Below are positions 49,460 through 63,000 of a stretch of 64,000 nt of DNA, piece after piece. Positions within the stretch are counted from its first letter, which is position 1. The number at the start of each line of letters is the position of its first letter. The stretch spans positions 5,096,501 to 5,160,500 of the forward strand of contig NC_083518.1 in assembly GCF_032362555.1 (NCBI RefSeq), in the 5' to 3' direction. The position numbers and the translations under genes were made by a program. The notes below the pieces were generated by a model that ran no database searches, was not told where the DNA came from, and saw only the letters and a program-made list of their open reading frames with translations. Source of the stretch: Amyelois transitella (lineage: Eukaryota > Arthropoda > Insecta > Lepidoptera > Pyralidae).

Positions 49460-50559
49460 CTTACAAGTAGATACCTACGTCGTCCTTTATAATAAAATAA
49501 CAGTTAATTGCAACTAAAATAAACTATAATTTGGCAATTTTCGGTGCAAAATATAATATTTTAGGAATTTTGCAAGTGCTTCAAAACATGGTTCCAGTAA
49601 ACGCCAAAATTAGTGCAATCAGTAACGAAGAGAGCGACAGAATAAACAAAAAAGTCTTACATTTTCTATCTACTGTAGGTATAATATATACATACCTATA
49701 TAACTATCTAAACACAACAAAAAATATGTTTTTCGAGTTTGTTAGCTGAAGTTCTGTCGTGTTAAACTTAAATTTCTGTTTTTTTTATAATCGTGCCAAA
49801 TTTCGTTAAAATCAGTCCAGTAGTTCTGAGTTTATTCGTAATAAACAAAAATTCAATTCTTTATTAGTATGAATACGGACATCTAAATGGAACCTTAATA
49901 ATAGTGCATATCTTGGAACAAATAGTGTACTTTTTATCTCGAAATTCCCATGAAAGCTACGAATCTGTCAATAAAATCCCTGTACAGTGTATTGTTTACT
50001 TGAGGTTATCTTCTAAAAACTTCTCTCATTGGCAAAACATTTTTAACACTTGGCAACACTACAACTTTTTTTATTGCATTATGACGTTTCCACGTTAGAT
50101 TTGACATTCAGTAGGGCCCATCTTGTAGACACTTCAATTCGTGATTCGATGTTGTTGATTGTACCTATTAAATCGTATTCTCAAAAATTTTCGAGTAATA
50201 TCCACCGATTCGAAATTTTCTTTAACTTCAAAGTACCTGAATTCTTCAATTAAATTTATTATCGGTTAAATAACCTGGCACTAATTTCGCTTTTCTTAAA
50301 TCGATCGATTATGTACTCATGTTATAACATCACTTGAGATACTCGCAGTACACAAGCCAAAGCCCGATGATGTCATTTTTGTCAATGAATAAATAATCAC
50401 GAAAAGAAATGACGGAACATTTACGTTACGAGCTACCTACACATGTCAATTTATTTTTTATGTTATCAATTTGAATTTGGTGACACTGCATTTAAATAAT
50501 AAAGAACGCATTCTACAACTTTTAATTTATGTTGTAAGTGGTTGCCAGCATACAATCGT

Positions 50560-50975
50560 TTCCAAATCCTAATGTAAACCGTATTTCTTAGGCAGGAACT
50601 CGTGCATGAAGTGAGATGACAGTTTATTAGTAAAACTCGATTCTATGTTAGGACAGAAAAGTGGGTGATGCCGTTCGTGCCGTTGCGGTGATGCTTTCGC
50701 GACGATCTTTCGCCTCGCCTTCGAAGCCGTGCTCGTACTCGTAGTCACGGATGATATTGTAGCTTATTCTACATGAATTACGATTATTACTAATCATTAA
50801 GGCTCAAAAAAGGTTATGTTATTACACCTAAAAAACAGTTCAATAAGTTCGTGTGCCGTGAGTGAATTTTGTACAATTGGTCATAGTTCCCGGAATAAGT
50901 GTTAGATTGTGTGTGTGTCGACAAATTTGTGTGTATTTTGGATCTGGGACAGCATTCCTGGACTTAGTAAAAGAG
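50560..50975 (+). promoter_or_regulatory. Putative promoter and non-coding first exon (A) of a gene to the right
   Basis: A CpG-richer island ('gatgccgttcgtgccgttgc', 'gatgctttcgcgacgatctt') leads into a stretch that ends at a consensus donor, AAGAG|GTAAGT, at 50975. No significant ORF. I infer a 5' non-coding exon of a plus-strand gene whose coding exons are beyond the window. Start position approximate. Confidence 0.45.
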
Positions 50976-51270
50976 GTAAGTACTTTTCGTTAGTGTAGCT
51001 AATACAGGAAACCTAATTGGATTCAGTTTTAGTTTAAATCCAGTTGGAAGCCAAGTAAGAGTTCATTGGTTTACCTAGTTTAAACCTCAGTTTAACACTT
51101 GATGTAGCCTATTATTGGTGCAAGTTATTCAAACATAGCATTAAGTTAGTTTCCTATCTATTTTACCGCTTTTAGATGTTTTTTTAAATAATTTTACCTA
51201 CCTCCCTGGCATAGATAATTCATCAATACCAAATGATTCAAATTTTTTTTTTTTATTAATTGTTATGAAA

Positions 51271-51315
51271 CACTAGCTGTGCCCGCGACTTCGTCCGCGT
51301 GGAATAGTTATTTCA
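51271..51315 (-). repeat. Fragment of a CTAGT-ended element
   Basis: 'cactagctgtgcccgcgact' then 'tcgtccgcgtggaatagtta' is the reverse complement of the 3' end of the element at 14740-15012. Confidence 0.65.
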
Positions 51316-51720
51316 AACATCACAAAATAATTGTTATATCTTTTGGTTTTGGACATTGTTAGATGTCAAATAAATTACAACAAAATTTACTGCTTCTTCC
51401 AAAGCGTTAGTGCAGAAGGTAACACAATCTGCATAGCAGCATTTGCTTCAATAATGTCAACTCATAATTTTCCCAACTTAGAAAAGAAAACATTGTTATG
51501 ATTAATTGAAATTTAAATAAATAATATTCATGATGAGTGATCAATTTTCTAGTTTGGGTAGTACCTGCATACCTAGAAGTAGTCCAGGGTAATTCTTATG
51601 ACTTTCCAGACAATCTAGTGGATTAAAAGTTTCCTTGCCTAAATATGAAGGTTTTCTTGTTTTTCCTTCTTTTTTCAAGAGGCACTGTCTTTTATTTATT
51701 TTTTTATTTATTTTAAATAA

Positions 51721-51935
51721 ATACGGGACAAATTACACAGATTGATTTAGCCTTGAAGTAAGTTGGAAACTTGTGATAAAAGATACTAACTCAACAATAC
51801 TATATTTTAGAATAAATACTTATATAGATAAACATTCAAGACCTAGGCCAGTCAGAGAAAGTTCATTTCTCATCATGCCCTGGCTGGGATTCGAACACAC
51901 ACTGTCAAGCGCACTACCGCTGCGCCACAGAGGCC
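51721..51935 (-). repeat. tRNA-derived SINE, near complete
   Basis: Minus-strand head 'ggcctctgtggcgcagcggt' contains a matching pol III A box (TGGCGCAGCGG, 51927-51917) and B box (GTTCGAATCC, 51896-51887). The body follows with 'agggcatgatgagaaatgaa' and 'ggcctaggtcttgaatgttt', and it ends near 'aatttgtcccgtat'. Same family as 4264-4399. An upstream AT-rich tract at 51690-51720 fits the SINE tail. Confidence 0.85.
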
Positions 51936-52891
51936 GTAAAATTATTGTAGCCATAATTTTTGCCTATTGGTTGGTATTATCTAAATTTACTTTTGTCTGA
52001 AGCTGCAATACCATGAGAATTTCCATGAAACAAATGTACAGTATACCAGAAATATCATGAACCCAAAAATAAGAAATAGGTTGGAACAAGTGTACAGTCT
52101 GGAAAAGAATGAAAGACCAAATTTAGTTGCATGACCCAATGATAGAATTGAGATAAGGCCAAAACAATAGATTAGTTCATCAGAAGCAGTGATACAAATA
52201 AGTAATTTAAGCATATTTTAATGAGAATATATTCATTCATTCCACAATAAGTTGACCAGAATTGTACAAAATTGCATGTGGCATGTAAGTATTGAATATC
52301 CACAAGGAACTGTGTGTTGAATCCCAAATTTACTGATACAAAGTCTTACTTTTATGACTTCAACAATCAAAACAAATGTTGCTTAAAAAAAGGATTGAAT
52401 TTTCCAAGCTGCCATAATTCAGTAGACATTGGAACAACCAGTATGACTGCAATGAAATTTGAAACCATTTTGGTTTTGCTTTACCTTAACTGTGTTCATG
52501 ATTTCTCTATTATTGACATCTCAGTCCTAAATTTTCCCACCTTGCTGGGAAGGACTCACCTACCTATGAAAATTTAATAGAGGGGAGATTACAAAAAATG
52601 ATGCAATCTGACCTCTGTGTTCTTAAATACTAGCCTGTAATGGATCATACCAGTTTATTCAAATTTTCCATTACTGAGACATAAATGTATGTGTAAACTC
52701 AAAGAGAGAACTTAATTAATACATGGCCAAATGATATTTTAAACTAAAAGCTCTACCCATACAAGTTTGAATCTAAATTAATCACATATAGTTTTACAAA
52801 GTAAAATTTAAACAACATTTTAAATCTACAAAAATACTTGGCTTATTAGAATCTTATTAAAAACATCCTCAGATCTACAGATTTGAATTTA

Positions 52892-53085
52892 CTCCTAACC
52901 TAAGGGATAGCTTTAAAAACTTGGGATTCTTCTTTTAGGCGATTGACTAGCAACCTGTCACTATTTGAATCTCGATTCTATCATTAAGCCAAACAGCTAA
53001 ATACATATGGCCTTTAAGTCTTTTGAAGACTTGGCACTGTCTACCCCGTAAGGGATATAAACGTGAGAATATGTATGTATGTTAT
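52892..53085 (-). repeat. 'agacagagccaacag' interspersed repeat, inverted copy
   Basis: Contains 'cttgggattcttcttttagg', 'ctgtcactatttgaatctcg' and 'accccgtaagggatataaac'. It begins internally and ends at 'atgtatgtatg'. Confidence 0.75.
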
Positions 53086-53939
53086 ATGTCCTGTACTAAT
53101 TAATTCTATAGACCATTTATTCTACCAGAAGGCAGTCCTTACGTCAATGTGATCTGTTGGATATGGCATTGGATGTATTGTGCATACTTGAATACCCCAT
53201 TCATGTTAGCCATTCATAAGTACTTATAGAATCCTAAGAGCATGTGTAATGATGTTTGAGTGTGTCACAAAGGCTTAGTGAGTACAGAGAGGTTCTCTGA
53301 TGTTTCTTGTGAAGCCAGCAATGTGCCCCGGGCAACAGTCTTGGGACGACTAGGGTGTGGAATCTGCACCAGGATTTTTTTAGACAGTGGCAGTCATCTG
53401 AGAAGGTCGTAATTTTTGTTTTTAAGGTATTGTTGAAGTCTTAAAAAAAGAGGTACACAATATATTACGTATTTTCTTAAATTCAAAGCGTATTGAAATG
53501 TTTTTTTTTTCAAATAACAGTGATTTATAATTGTTATATTAGGTAGTTGTTTGTTAATTGTAGGAATTCATTAAAAAAAGTGATATTTTTTATGATAAAC
53601 CTGGTGACTTAATTAAGTACTACCTACCTACTGCCCAGTGAAAAAAAGGTAGACATATCTCTGATCTATAAGCCGGTACCTAGATTACGTAAATAAATAC
53701 TATCATGAGAAAATAAGGTCAAAGACTTGTCTTTATCTATCCTATCTGTTCAATCCATATTCTAGGGGTGTTCTTATGCCGATGTATCTACGCGGTCTAG
53801 CGTAACAAGCTCAGGGGAGGCAGGGAAATCCGGTGTTGCCAATTAACACCCGAAATATCAGTAAAGTTGTATTCCATACTAAATGTTGAAAAGTAGATTA
53901 CTGAGATGCTGTTACATCGTATTTGATTAAAAATGACAT
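53086..53939. other. Non-coding stretch, nothing recognised
   Basis: No supported gene, RNA or repeat. Confidence 0.5.
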
Positions 53940-54247
53940 GTCCCTTTTGTGTCAACAGTCAATTTGTTTATAAATCGTGTGGCGTTTCGAATTCCCTGAT
54001 ATAAAGGGTGTTTTAGCTAGGGTGGCAAGGTAGGGGGGCGGGGCGTGCGTGCACCAGGGATATGCGGCTCGCCGGCGCCAGGAGGGCCAAGCCCGATCGA
54101 TATTGCGGAGCTCACTGTGAGTTCATGTCGCGCCTCGACACCGTGCCGGTCGCTCCGAGTCGTGTTTTCGTGAGATCCCCGAAAAACATAGTGAAGTGAC
54201 ACTTATTGGATGTGCGCGGAAATGAGATAGTCCTCGATTCAAATTCG
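53940..54247 (+). promoter_or_regulatory. Putative alternative promoter and non-coding first exon (B)
   Basis: Strongly GC-rich for this window ('ggggggcggggcgtgcgtgc', 'gcggctcgccggcgccagga', 'tcgcgcctcgacaccgtgcc'). TATAAA-like sequences at about 53970 and 54000 precede it, and the stretch closes with a donor TTCG|GTATGT at 54247. The minus-strand ORF here is a GC-bias artefact. Interpreted as a second 5' exon for the same unseen plus-strand gene as 50560-50975, by inference only. Confidence 0.45.
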
Positions 54248-57200
54248 GTATGTGTTTTTATGGGATTCAATCACTTCCTCGGATCACATTTCCTGTGTTG
54301 TGCCTGTGTAGGATCAATAGTAAGGTTTGAGTTATGGTGTCACTAGAAAGTTGGAATATGAAACCTTAATGTGTAAAAAAGCCCGATTTAATAAGCCTAA
54401 TTGATAAGGCTAATGGATAAAAATGAATTTTAGCTTTTGCTTAAGGGGTCTTAAAAACATATTGTCTGAAAAGAAGTGGAGAGTTAATCTTATAATGTAT
54501 TGTAATGTCTGCAATTATTAGGTTTGCAAATACTACATGTATTTGCATACCTACCTAATGATTGCAAATATGATAAAAATATCCAGCTCTTTTCAATGCC
54601 ATTGATAAGACGTGTCTTGTGGGATATGTTGCTGCAAAATTAAATAATTTTTATGTCCAAAATTTACCTTCTTAATTTCGATTTCTAATGATGGCGGATA
54701 GACCATTGTTTCTTAAATATAAATTTCCTAGATTTGTTCAGGGCATAAAACTTGGTCTACCTGTTTCACACTTCCCTTCCAGTTCCGCCCCCTGTCATTG
54801 AGCTCGGTCGCGCAGACGTACTGATGGATGGCACACTGATGGATAGACAGATAATTAAATAGTATTCTGTAATGTTTTGCTCCAATTTCCAATGACTAGC
54901 CGTGCTGGTTCCATGTCTTGTTGTAGCTCTTATTTTCTTCTTCTGTATTTGAGCCAATTAGTGGTCATAAATAACCTAATAAAACACATTTCATCTCAGT
55001 TATACCAAACGAAGAAAATCCCTCAGAACACTGTCAGGGTGCTGTCGCATAAGCACGCCTTTGAAACTAAGAATCTATTTCGTAGCTAATTATTGTTCCA
55101 GTTTAATAACTATCCAAATTATTGAATGTTCTAGTTTCTTAGACAATATGTAGTTGGAAAAATAAAGCTGGCATTAATTACGAATGATAAATACCTACCT
55201 AATAAAGACCTACATTTTTACTTAGTGCATGAGACTGTGAGAACTAGATTACGGTTCTCAAGATTCAATAATGCTAAGCTGTAACATTCCTAAAAGAAAT
55301 GATGTTTCGTTTCATATCTAGATGGTATCATAATTGAGTATCCATTTTATAGTGCTTGTGATGTCATTTGTTGATTCGTAGTGCTCAAATCGACCAAGCT
55401 TATCCAACCCAAAATAACTTATTACTATTGTATAACAACACAATATTTGTAACATGATTGTTACTTTAATGTAGGTTGTGGGCATAAAAATAAATTGATA
55501 TTTACGTTTTAGTTAATAAAAACTAACCCTAACCACGCCCGTAGATCTAGCTCCTTGCTCGGTTGATGAATAAATTTAGAGGTACTGGTTGTATGAGTCA
55601 GACATATCTACTTGTGGTATAATAATACAGCACTCGATTCACGTCGGTGCTAATGACAAAAAATTATCAGTGATGTCATTTAGTATTCTGATTGGGAATC
55701 TTAAAATACATAACATAGATATTTTGGATATCTCATTTGGGCTTATAAAATTCATGTTATAACTCATTATGTGGGCGTTTAGAAGAGAGATTATATGTAG
55801 AAGACAGACTGTATAGTATTTAATTTATGTAAAAAAATATAATATTTTCAACCATTGCGATTAAAAAGTGAATGTATTTCGTAAGAATTGTGTGTGTATT
55901 TGTGAGCACGATAAATTGGTGTTGACTTTGATAGCTGGTTTATTATCTTTCTCGTATCTTTGACCATTTAGCACACATTATGTTACGATAAGATTCCTTG
56001 AAAGATGATTATTGTATGGTTAATGTAGACTTTCCTTTCATGTAGAGATACAACTGGCGCAATAGTGCAGACAGAACTGGTTTACAAGGATACATAGCCG
56101 ATGCGTCCAGTCTCTTCGTTTAGTACGCTTTATCGAGTAATTGTGAATTTCGGCTCTACAGTTATCTACCCTACATTACTATATGACCTCACAATTGACC
56201 TCGAGGCGCGCCGTCTCGATGACATAATCAAATCTTACCGGAGGCAGTCGGGTCCGGCATATTTATCTATCTCTTACAGCTAAATTGTTCAGCTTTCTTC
56301 GACTTATTTAATAACTAATAGAAATTGTCTCTAATAATTCGATCATTCAGTGCAATGATTAGCGACTAATTAAATATTTTCTTTTTAGCTAAATTCGTTA
56401 CTGATTATAAATATTTATGAAATAGACAACGTGTGAGTCAATAAACATCAACAATCACAAAGACTTGTAATTATTTTCCTGATGTGTAATAAACCTTATC
56501 GAAATACTAAATTTAGTTTAAATTTAAATGTTTTAGTGCCCTAAACCTTCAGAACATTTAAACAAACGCTCCGTACCTTTGGAATTCAACAGCATACTTT
56601 TTTTAGATATCTAAATTTAGCGTTACGGGCAGCACGCTCGAAAGCGGGCCGACTGGACAAAGGTGCTTTTATGATCGAGTATTTTGAAATATTTCAAACG
56701 AAATATTTGAGGTCAATTTAGACCGTAACTTACTTGAAATGAACGAAGCCAAAGAATATTAAAGTAACAATAAAGATACTACTGACGAGGATGGATGAAG
56801 TCTACAAAGTTCCGAGAATAATATAATAATGAGTAATATTCAAACACTAAAAGTACCTATCCAAAACATATTATAGAAACATAACTAATGTATATCATTA
56901 TAACATATCATCGTGCGGTAATACTAACGGGATTTAGCGTACAAATTGGAACATTGTATTTAACCATATTTTTATCTTATTGGAATTGATGGCAGAAATT
57001 ACTTCTTATTTGAATCTAGATTTAACATTCATATTATTTCTTTTAACTTTGCTTTTCCAGGGAATCCTGGGATACTAGAACACGAAGATCTCAAAATAGA
57101 CGATCAAATTAATACTCGTATAAATAAAATTGCAAATCGTCGCGTGGTTTCGTTGGCCGTACACTCTCATAAGAAAACTTTAAAAGCCAACAGCATTTCA

Positions 57201-59880
57201 ATGCAGTCGAATCTTGGCCATCGAAAAACCCAACCTAAATAGCCGAAGTCCGTGGCCCTTTCACGGTTGAGCAAGTTACGCGTTAATTGCACTAACAAAA
57301 GGGGCAAGCTGGAGAGTTTGCTTTCTACTGCTGCCTTCAACCGACTGTAATTATGCATTGTTGCCCTCTTGCTCTTGTATTAATAGTAAATGCCATAGTG
57401 AAAGAGCAAGAGTCAAATTATTTCGATTCTTTTATTTATAGCCTCGTAAAAGCTATTTCTTTGAATTCTAAGAGTATCATGTGTATACACCATGCCATGC
57501 TAGATTATATTATTATTTTTACATATTTGACTGTGTTTTAATATTTATCGTAGTTAAATATAACAGTATCAAAGATCTCAATCAATTGTATTTCAGGAGC
57601 GTACGAATCACACTTAATATTCCGATGGTGGAATCCTGAGTCCCGCTGTATCGGGGTCGATGAACTCCAATCCAGTCCATGTCTTGCACTCGCTCACGTA
57701 ACAGTCAGTCGCTTTCTGTGCAAGTATAACATTACTACGTTCATGTATGTAATGTCTGACCAGCTTATTGTCTAAATTGGATGTATGGATCTCCTATGAT
57801 GCCCGTTTGTCGTTGTTTTGCATCCCAACAGCCAAAGCAGTATAAGTATTGATTTTTTGGATAAAATTAAACAAGTTTTCTTATTTCATCGGTGTGTATT
57901 TGAAAAAACAATTTTATGATGCAGTTTCTTAATAAAATGTAGTTACTGTTGAAACAGCTTTTTATATTTCTGGCTAATTTTTTGATTCAGTAGGTACCTA
58001 CATTAAACGCACAATCCTATTTTGCTCAATAGAAGTCGCCTCGCAATAGCAATTTGACGGTGGTTGGCTAGCAATTTACTACAATCAACTGAGGACACGC
58101 GGGGTCTTGTTCATAGAGTATTACACACTGTAATCATTTTTATTTGAATGAACTGTGATGTCATGCGTTCATTTACAACCTCGAAAACTAACATTTACTA
58201 ATCATAGTACGTACTTAGTTTTTTTTTTTACTTTAAATGAATCTGTTGCAATATTTTAATGTCAAGGTATTTGACGACTAAATAATTACATCCATGCATA
58301 ACAAAATAAAACTAAATAATTTAATTAACCTTAATCTGCGAGACATTATTATTTAATCTAATAATACAGCATTGAGGTCATAATCAACTCTTCATAACAA
58401 TAAGCTTTATTTCTCATGACTATAGTGGCTTTATTATTCCCAGCTTCCTTCACGGAATTGCAAGCTCGACCTATTTCATGTTCTTTCTGGGCCGCTCGTT
58501 GCTTGAATGCTGTGATGATTAACGCTTTATCTTTCAGTATGTATAAAAACACAAGGGAAACCAGAAGGCATACGTTAAAATTTTAAAGAATCTACCTATT
58601 TACATATAATTTGGTGTTTCTATATCCGACGTTGCTTGGGTGTGGATACTTCGGAAATGAATGTGTTTTATTTGTCCGTATATTTATGGAACGGATATTT
58701 TAAATCTTTTTGTTAAGATTGATACCTAATTTCCGAATTTTTTTACGCGATACGTTGGCTTGAATTAAGTATTTTAGTAGCATTATCTTGAAACTAAATT
58801 GTACTACAATTTAGTTTCAAGATTCGTAGCTTTCTCTAACAGTGACTTCTCTATTGACATTATGGAAAGTATATTCAGTTTGCATAGCTATGCACAAACA
58901 TTTCTTCATTTTCATTGTAAAGCTATGGCTTGAATAATTCATTGTGTGTGATATTACGGCCGACTGGCACACTGTTGTCAGTCTCACCTATTTTCTTTTC
59001 TTAGAATCACAGTGTTGTTTCGCTTTATATGCATTTTTAAAATATTTTGAGACATTATGTAAATTAATTGAAAGATATCCCAAATATTTTGTCATCTTAA
59101 AACATTGAAGTTTGTCTCGAAGATTATGTTAATACTTTATAAACATTTATCATAAAATAATCAGATACATCATTATATTTTCATTGTTTGTATTTAATTT
59201 TCTTTACTGGTTTCAAATTTTCAGTAACTTGATATATTCTTGCCCCTAACTGCTTTTGGCGCATTCGTTGGTTAATGGAAAGTAGTTTCCAAGAAAAATG
59301 TGGTGTGTTTAATCAACCATTCCTAAAACTAATACGTTAACATCCCTTATTTCAAAGAGGTTTCACACAAATGGTGTATAATTTCCGAAAACTATTTCAA
59401 TTATGTTTATTCGTTTTGTTCAACCAAGCGTCTGCTATAAAGTTAAATCTCATTTTATGGTCAGTACGCATTATATTGACCTAAATAAGACTTGACTAGT
59501 AGCGTCATCACTACATGGAGGTTGTGTGCTTGCATATGGGCGTGGTCAGTGCACATTGCGCCATCTGCGAGAAGCGAGGATGGGAGAAGTGGGAAGTACT
59601 TAGTATATGAACTCTTACAGGGAGCGGAAATTAAATTACTCACACTTAGTTTCATTCTTTCGTGATATAATGAAACTTAATTTTCTACTATGTAGGTATA
59701 CTACATAATCTGTTGGCTTCAAACTTCAAAGTGTCCTCTTAATTAACTTACTTTCTTTTATTGGACTTTCGTTGCAATACGGCATATATACCTACCACGA
59801 AACTTTCGCTGTGTTTGACTATTGTTTTATCTATGGAGTCGATTGGGTAGAACAGTTATTTCTCGGATTGTTTCTCCAAG
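54248..59880. other. Probable intronic/intergenic DNA, no supported gene
   Basis: AT-rich. Contains a 39-nt perfect palindrome at 58785-58823. Two small GC-richer patches lie at about 56040-56280 and 57130-57350; the ORFs in them have no family I recognise. Confidence 0.45.
58785..58823. repeat. 39-nt perfect palindrome
   Basis: Arms atcttgaaactaaattgta (58785-58803) and tacaatttagtttcaagat (58805-58823) are exact reverse complements around a single C. Confidence 0.9.
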
Positions 59881-60020
59881 AGTAGATGCGCGTCGGCGTA
59901 CAAGATTCCCGCCGCGGCGTGCGGTGCATGTGTCGGCATCGGCATAAAACCGGTCGTTCGCGCACAAACACCGTCGGCCTTCGCCGGCTGTTGCCGACGA
60001 CGCCTGATGACGTCACCCAC
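59880..60020 (+). promoter_or_regulatory. CpG-rich island with a CRE site
   Basis: 'gatgcgcgtcggcgtacaag', 'ccgccgcggcgtgcggtgca' and 'gttcgcgcacaaacaccgtc' stand out in AT-rich DNA. A perfect CRE, TGACGTCA, is at 60008-60015. Could be a third alternative promoter or an enhancer; no clear donor was identified. Confidence 0.35.
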
Positions 60021-63000
60021 GCTTATGTCATACTGTGTATTATAAACTGGCTACACTCACACCACTTTTTACTCTGTGATTTGATTATAAGTATTTTATT
60101 GAAATTTTGAAGTCTACCTTATTTTCTAATGCGCTGCTCTTCAAGTTGAAAAAACGAGAGATATTTGTAAAGTTTCAAAAAAGGGCTGGACTGACGACGT
60201 AAATCTTATTGTAGAACCCTAAAGCAATGTGTGATCTCGTGAATTCTGGTGGAACGACACAAGCCTCTTTAAAAAAAGATTTCAAAATCTTTCCCTATGT
60301 ACGTTCGTTAAGAATATTCTAATGAATTCAAAAAATGCTGCACTATCATTTCATTGTGTTGAGTCAACTTATCAAAGGTTCCGATTTAATGATGAATCAA
60401 TACGCGTACGCCCGAATTACGATTCTCTCATTATTATCGGTGGCTTCGCCAACTCAGTACTCACTTGTTTTACGCCTTCACGCTCGATTGGATAGTCACG
60501 AGCGTTTTCTTAGTCGTTAAAATGATTCGTTCTGCATGACTGTTCGGCTGTCTGCAGAGTGATGCCAAGATATAATACAGAACAATAGTTCATAATGTTG
60601 GTCAAGTGAGACCACGACCGCTATTTAAAATTGCGGTTTGCGTCACCATTGAATACTACGTGAGAATTGTTTACAATCACAATCTGACCTCTTCCCCTGA
60701 GAATGGAGTCAATTGTACCAATACTTATAGCGTTACGCCAAGATTATGGAAATTCTAAAAATAAAGGAAAACGGTAATTCAGAAAGTTTTAAGTAATACG
60801 GTAATATAATTGTATTTAACTGATCATATTTCCAGCTTGTTTGACTTCTACTTGCGTTCAGGTTCACACCTCAATTATTGTAATATCTACGTGGATGGTA
60901 ACAAATGAGATGTATCCTACTCTACAAAGTTCAGTGCCGACGCCCACGCGATACTTATTGACTTCTATCTCACCCGGAGATTCGGATGCTGCAACTATGA
61001 CGAGACTTCTATTTTCATTCATGACGATATGTGACATTTAGATGATTTGATACTTCTTCGCACAGTTGAATTAAATGAAAACTAGCATGATCAAACCCGT
61101 CAAAATAACGTCATCCATTAAAGCTAGACATAAACACTGAAACGGAACACTAACATTCGACGTCCTCATTTTTAGATTCTTCTTAAAAGTTTGAGTATAT
61201 CGTACGGCTAAAAATAAAATAATCGATTCAGCGTATACATCGTATATTTTTGACTAATAAAATGTACTGCCAAGAAGCATTGGGTTTTGGTTCGGTCAGT
61301 GACGTTGTCAAATTGGCGCCTCTGTACTAGGTGGGTGGTAGATGGTTCCCGAAGGGTGACCTGTTAACATAATCCTTATATATGTCACAATGGCCTTTAT
61401 TTACCTGGGCCGCGTCTATTCTGCTGTAAGTAATTGAAAGGCAGTGATATTTTAGGGAATTTTCAGACCTCAGGTCCGTTTTGCACCAGTGTTAACTTTT
61501 AAACTGTTACCTTCAATAGATTTACTTGGTATATTTATATTTGCAATGAATGTAGATGTTATATTTTGTGCTCTACCGTAGATTTTCGACCGGATATCCT
61601 TTTGTTTCTGTGTAGCGTAATGTTTCGTGCCAGTGAACATTTTGTTTATTATTTATAACGGGCGTTTGTGGTTTGCGGAGGGGAGCGTTTTCACGTGAGG
61701 GAGTAGTTTGATTACCGCAGATATAATTGTGCTTCCCATTTTTTTTTCCAAGAATAAACTTGCTGATTTCACTTTTTAATGATAAGTAGCCCAAGTAGCA
61801 ATTTTTCGAGTTTCGCTTTATATGTCCCTATCCCTAAGGATAAATTATTTATCGAAGTAGATACCATTACCGTCACATTTCTTATGTCCACAACTACTAG
61901 TCGTTCTATTTTTGAATATGATTCTATTTCAATGGACTTCTGTTATAATTATCTTAAATACATGCTAGATGTTAAAACTAAAATTGCTATTCTATATCTA
62001 TCAAGAATTTCAGCATCAAAATAATGTGCGCCAGATATCACCAAATTGTAAAATCTCATGTATTTACAACTTTACTCTTCCACGATTTGGAACGCAAATT
62101 AAATTACTTTTTTTTACTTATGTAAAGTTATTACAATGGGAATTTGTATGTCAGTGTTATCCTAACTCACGCAAAGCGGAGGCACACTCCAGGCGTGGTT
62201 TTCTATTTGGGTTAATGAATTCGTCCGTGCACCAGCCATGGGAAGTGCCTGTTAGCTTCGTCCGCTACACACTGCGACGTTATATATCTAAACCTGGCTT
62301 AGATTTATGTCAGCAGTATTATGGAAAAGCATGTGATAAATATAACGTTATTAACGAAACGAAATAAGTTAAGACCAACGAGGTATAAGCTACTTTTCTT
62401 TCTTTGGGATTTACTATGTTGTTAATTGGATTGGACTGGTTAATTAGTTGTCTCGTGAGAAACTGTTAACAAATATTGTGGTGACTTATAATTCACATAC
62501 CTCATCATCTAAAAACAACAAAGCTTATATCATGGAATGAATAAAATGCTTTGCAAATACGAGTTCGAAGGATTTTCAGTTCATCTTAAGGTTACGTGTT
62601 AATGATCCTATATTTAGTAACGAGTATGATGTCAACGGTGCATGTCTGACGCTTGTAATCGTGCCACTTATTTCGTACATATATTGTGTATTTTATAATT
62701 TCAGTTGATAACATGTGGCTTCTAATCTATTTCGCAGATAACAATGTACTTAAATGGTTTGATCTATACATATAATGTTTAGTATTTCGTGTAAATCAAG
62801 GATATACAATGCAATAAATAAACAAATATCTAATATATAAGTATTCATACAAATTATTACTACATTTGGAAATAATATGTGATTTTACTTAATACTTGTT
62901 CCTTATTGTTTAAATCTTCCATATATTCGCAAGGGTAATAATCAGCTTATGAAAAATTTCAATGGAATAGACAAAACAAACTTAAATGAAATATAGAAGT

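Larger units (their letters stand above)
47817..50560. other. Intergenic region, AT-rich
   Basis: Holds a hairpin at 48278-48328, an inverted repeat with a CRE at 49424-49459 and a short RTE-like tail at 49780-49873 ('cgttaaaatcagtccagtag', '...ttattagtatgaata'). 49120-49330 also looks like a repeat tail ('tcaaaaactactcgaccgat'). ORFs in this span show no recognisable domain. Confidence 0.5.

Noticed and set aside
53985..54202. 61-aa minus-strand ORF in the GC-rich island at 54 kb
   Set aside because: GC-rich DNA lacks stop codons by chance; no domain, and the island is better explained as promoter or 5' UTR.
59831..60110. Opposed Arg-rich ORFs at 59.83-60.11 kb
   Set aside because: Both strands are open because of CpG richness; compositionally biased, no recognisable domain.
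61779..62367. Overlapping 81-aa and 132-aa ORFs
   Set aside because: No known motif, no splice or start context that stands out, AT-rich residues typical of chance ORFs.
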